Shown one piece after another: positions 7,038-8,313 of a stretch of DNA of 8,313 nt (position 1 is its first letter; every line of letters starts with the position of its first letter). The notes beneath the pieces were generated by a model. That model saw only the letters and a program-made list of their open reading frames with translations, was not told the origin of the DNA and made no database searches. The stretch comes from Sulfuritalea sp. (lineage in GTDB: Bacteria > Pseudomonadota > Gammaproteobacteria > Burkholderiales > Rhodocyclaceae): assembly GCA_022843505.1 (NCBI GenBank), contig JALHNN010000027.1, positions 2,837 through 11,149 of the forward strand, given 5' to 3'. A program made the translations under genes and the position numbers.

Positions 7038-7527
7038 CCAAACTCCTCAGCAATACGGCAGGGTTTCCGCCGACGACCGAATTGGCCGGGTAAGACCGCG
7101 TGACCACGCTGCCTGCCCCAACCATCACACTTGGTCCCAGCGTCACTCCGGGAAGGATGATTGCGCCGGCTCCGATCCAGCAGCGACTGCCTATTTCGAC
7201 CGGCTTGCCACGGTGGATTCGCTCTCCATGCTGTCGCAAGGAATCGAAATCCAGTCCGGCGTCGAGAATCATCACATTCGGCGAAAGCACGACCCCGTCA
7301 CCTATCCGAACTGAAGTGTGCCCCTGGATCAGAACACCCTGATTGATTGAGCAGTTCGCGCCAATCTGGATGTTGGCCCGTTTTCCCACTCGGATGGGTC
7401 CGTGCACCAGAGAGCGGGAATTGCCGAAGTAGTAATAGCAGCGCAGTCGCTTCGCAATCCGCCGCACACGCTTGTATGCCGCCGTGAAGAGTCTATTTCC
7501 CACAGATCCTGCAGATGTCGAATTCAC
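7024..7527 (-). CDS. Hexapeptide-repeat acetyltransferase, left-handed beta-helix (about 167 aa)
   Basis: This is an acyl-CoA-dependent O- or N-acetyltransferase of the bacterial transferase hexapeptide family (WbbJ/NodL/LacA-like). A basic N-terminus (about 17-30) leads into hexapeptide coils: IQIGANCSINQGVLIQG at 53-69, VRIGDGVVLSPNVMI at 73-87 and EIGSRCWIGAGAIILPGV at 111-128. The standard ending follows: VGAGSVVTRSYPANSVVGGN at 136-155, then PAVLL. Where many relatives have ILDTDFH with a catalytic His, this protein reads ILDAGLD at 87-93, so that His is absent; H100 or H105 might serve. GTG 7527 was chosen for its strong GGGAGGG site. A longer frame to 7632 would sit inside the upstream gene, and GTG 7503 is a weaker option. 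It overlaps the radical SAM gene by 35 bases and the deacetylase by 14. Acyl donor and acceptor are not determined. Confidence 0.9.
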   Translation of the reverse strand: MNSTSAGSVGNRLFTAAYKRVRRIAKRLRCYYYFGNSRSLVHGPIRVGKRANIQIGANCSINQGVLIQGHTSVRIGDGVVLSPNVMILDAGLDFDSLRQHGERIHRGKPVEIGSRCWIGAGAIILPGVTLGPSVMVGAGSVVTRSYPANSVVGGNPAVLLRSLDEST

Positions 7528-8313
7528 GTCGCCCTCCCTTGGCGTGAATCTGCTTGTAGTGCTCCGACGCCAGAATCTCCTTGGTCGATCGGGTATTGAT
7601 GTTTCCCACCTTGACCGAGTTGTTGAGGTCATGACAACACATCAGCACCTCTCCGTCACCACGGATCACGGGAGTATCCACGCTCTTGCACCGGCCACGG
7701 CGTTCCTTGAGTTCCAGCGCTTCGCCTTCGGCACTCTTGTAGAGCGAGTTTTCGCTCTTCTTCGGCAACCAGTGAATAAAGTCATGCTCCTTTTTCCCGT
7801 CGGAGCGACGGTGGATGTTCAGATTGATCGGTTTGTCGAAAAAGAAGTCAACGCCATCCTTGCTCCCCCAGTACTTCCTCGCAGATTCCACCTCGTGCTC
7901 GTTGTAGGAGTTAACAAGAAAGGAAATCTTGACGACAGGAAGGCCTGTTCTTCGCACCGCCTTCGCCTCAAGAAGCGTATCGATGTTCTCCATCACCCGA
8001 TCGTAGCTTGCGCCGACGCGATATTTCTCGAAACTCTCCTTGGACAAGCCATCAACGGAAAACTGCAGGTAGTCGATGTCGCCTGCAAGCGCTTTTAGGC
8101 GACCTCCTTTGAGTACCGTTCCATTGGAAATCGTCGAAAGATAGAAGCGCGGCGCGGCGTAATTGACGATCTCCGCAAACTCGGGATGCAATAGCGGCTC
8201 TCCGGAGTACACCAGCGCGACGTCGGTCACCTGGAATTCGAGATCGTCGACGATACGCTTGAGTTGGCCCAGGTCGATGTGCTTCTTCTGGGTAACACCG
8301 ATCGCGATGTCCG
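7493..8313 (-). CDS. Radical SAM/SPASM domain protein, C-terminal part (5' end outside window)
   Basis: The frame is open through the right edge, so the GTG at 8230 is an internal valine and not the start; 272 residues are visible. The CX3CX2C cluster motif must lie just beyond the edge. VALVYSGEPLLHPEF at visible residues 31-45 is the GEP motif that follows it, and LQFSVDG at about 82-88 is a core barrel strand. The C-terminal auxiliary domain has CX11GX4C ending in a CC pair (C208, G220, C225, C226), then C267-X2-C270 and a terminal Gly-Lys. That five-cysteine layout matches the other radical SAM protein of the locus, although the rest of the sequence differs. It probably holds one auxiliary Fe-S cluster. 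The stop TAG at 7493 lies inside the acetyltransferase gene, giving a 35-base overlap. The substrate is unknown; context suggests a glycan precursor. Confidence 0.92.
   Translation of the reverse strand, partial: DIAIGVTQKKHIDLGQLKRIVDDLEFQVTDVALVYSGEPLLHPEFAEIVNYAAPRFYLSTISNGTVLKGGRLKALAGDIDYLQFSVDGLSKESFEKYRVGASYDRVMENIDTLLEAKAVRRTGLPVVKISFLVNSYNEHEVESARKYWGSKDGVDFFFDKPINLNIHRRSDGKKEHDFIHWLPKKSENSLYKSAEGEALELKERRGRCKSVDTPVIRGDGEVLMCCHDLNNSVKVGNINTRSTKEILASEHYKQIHAKGGRREFDICRICGK
7532..7538 (-). promoter_or_regulatory. Ribosome binding site deciding the GTG start of the acetyltransferase gene
   Basis: GGGAGGG on the minus strand lies four bases before GTG 7527 (six bases counting from its GGAG core). 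It sits inside the 3' end of the radical SAM coding region and is the best initiation signal for the acetyltransferase frame, which lacks an ATG near its N-terminus. Confidence 0.6.

Noticed and set aside
7528..7632. Longer acetyltransferase frame starting at 7632
   Set aside because: The extra 35 residues are low-complexity Arg/Ser/Thr-rich, antisense-like, and come from the SPASM coding region of the upstream gene; a strong ribosome binding site supports GTG 7527.
7472..8098. Plus-strand 208-residue frame opposite the right-hand radical SAM gene
   Set aside because: It is antisense to a gene with intact radical SAM and SPASM motifs, and shows no recognisable domain.
8228..8230. GTG at 8230 as the start of the right-hand radical SAM gene
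   Set aside because: The frame stays open to the window edge and the upstream codons read as normal radical SAM sequence leading into the GEP motif.

Overview
The window looks like the interior of a surface-polysaccharide (O-antigen, capsule or exopolysaccharide) biosynthesis locus from a GC-rich Gram-negative bacterium, most likely a proteobacterium. That placement rests on base composition, GTG/ATG starts with GGAG-type ribosome binding sites, and a gene set typical of proteobacterial glycan clusters. No rRNA, tRNA or marker gene is present to fix the taxon.

All nine genes lie on the minus strand, so transcription runs from position 8313 towards 1, and almost no base is left non-coding. 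In transcription order they are: a radical SAM/SPASM protein cut by the right edge (8313-7493); a left-handed beta-helix acetyltransferase (7527-7024); a PIG-L/LmbE deacetylase (7037-6390); two GT4 glycosyltransferases (6364-5279 and 5295-4147); an AsnB-type glutamine amidotransferase (4142-2211); a second radical SAM/SPASM protein (2155-1178); an SxtJ-like membrane protein (1125-691); a 49-residue DUF5989 protein (672-523); and the N-terminal 169 residues of a NodU/TobZ-type carbamoyltransferase cut by the left edge (509-1). Junctions range from 35-base overlaps to 55-base gaps, with no obvious terminator or internal promoter, so one transcription unit is likely.

The genes fit a glycan assembly and decoration pathway. 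The two GT4 enzymes would add sugars to a lipid-linked repeat unit. The deacetylase and acetyltransferase could remove and install acyl groups. The AsnB homologue could convert a uronic acid carboxylate to an amide. The carbamoyltransferase, with its usual companions SxtJ and DUF5989, could add O-carbamoyl groups. The two SPASM radical SAM proteins are the least explained part: their substrates cannot be read from sequence. Flippase, polymerase, export and nucleotide-sugar genes are not in the window and would be expected outside it.

No CRISPR array, insertion sequence, attachment site, origin or RNA gene was seen. There is no gene-free stretch longer than about 55 bases.
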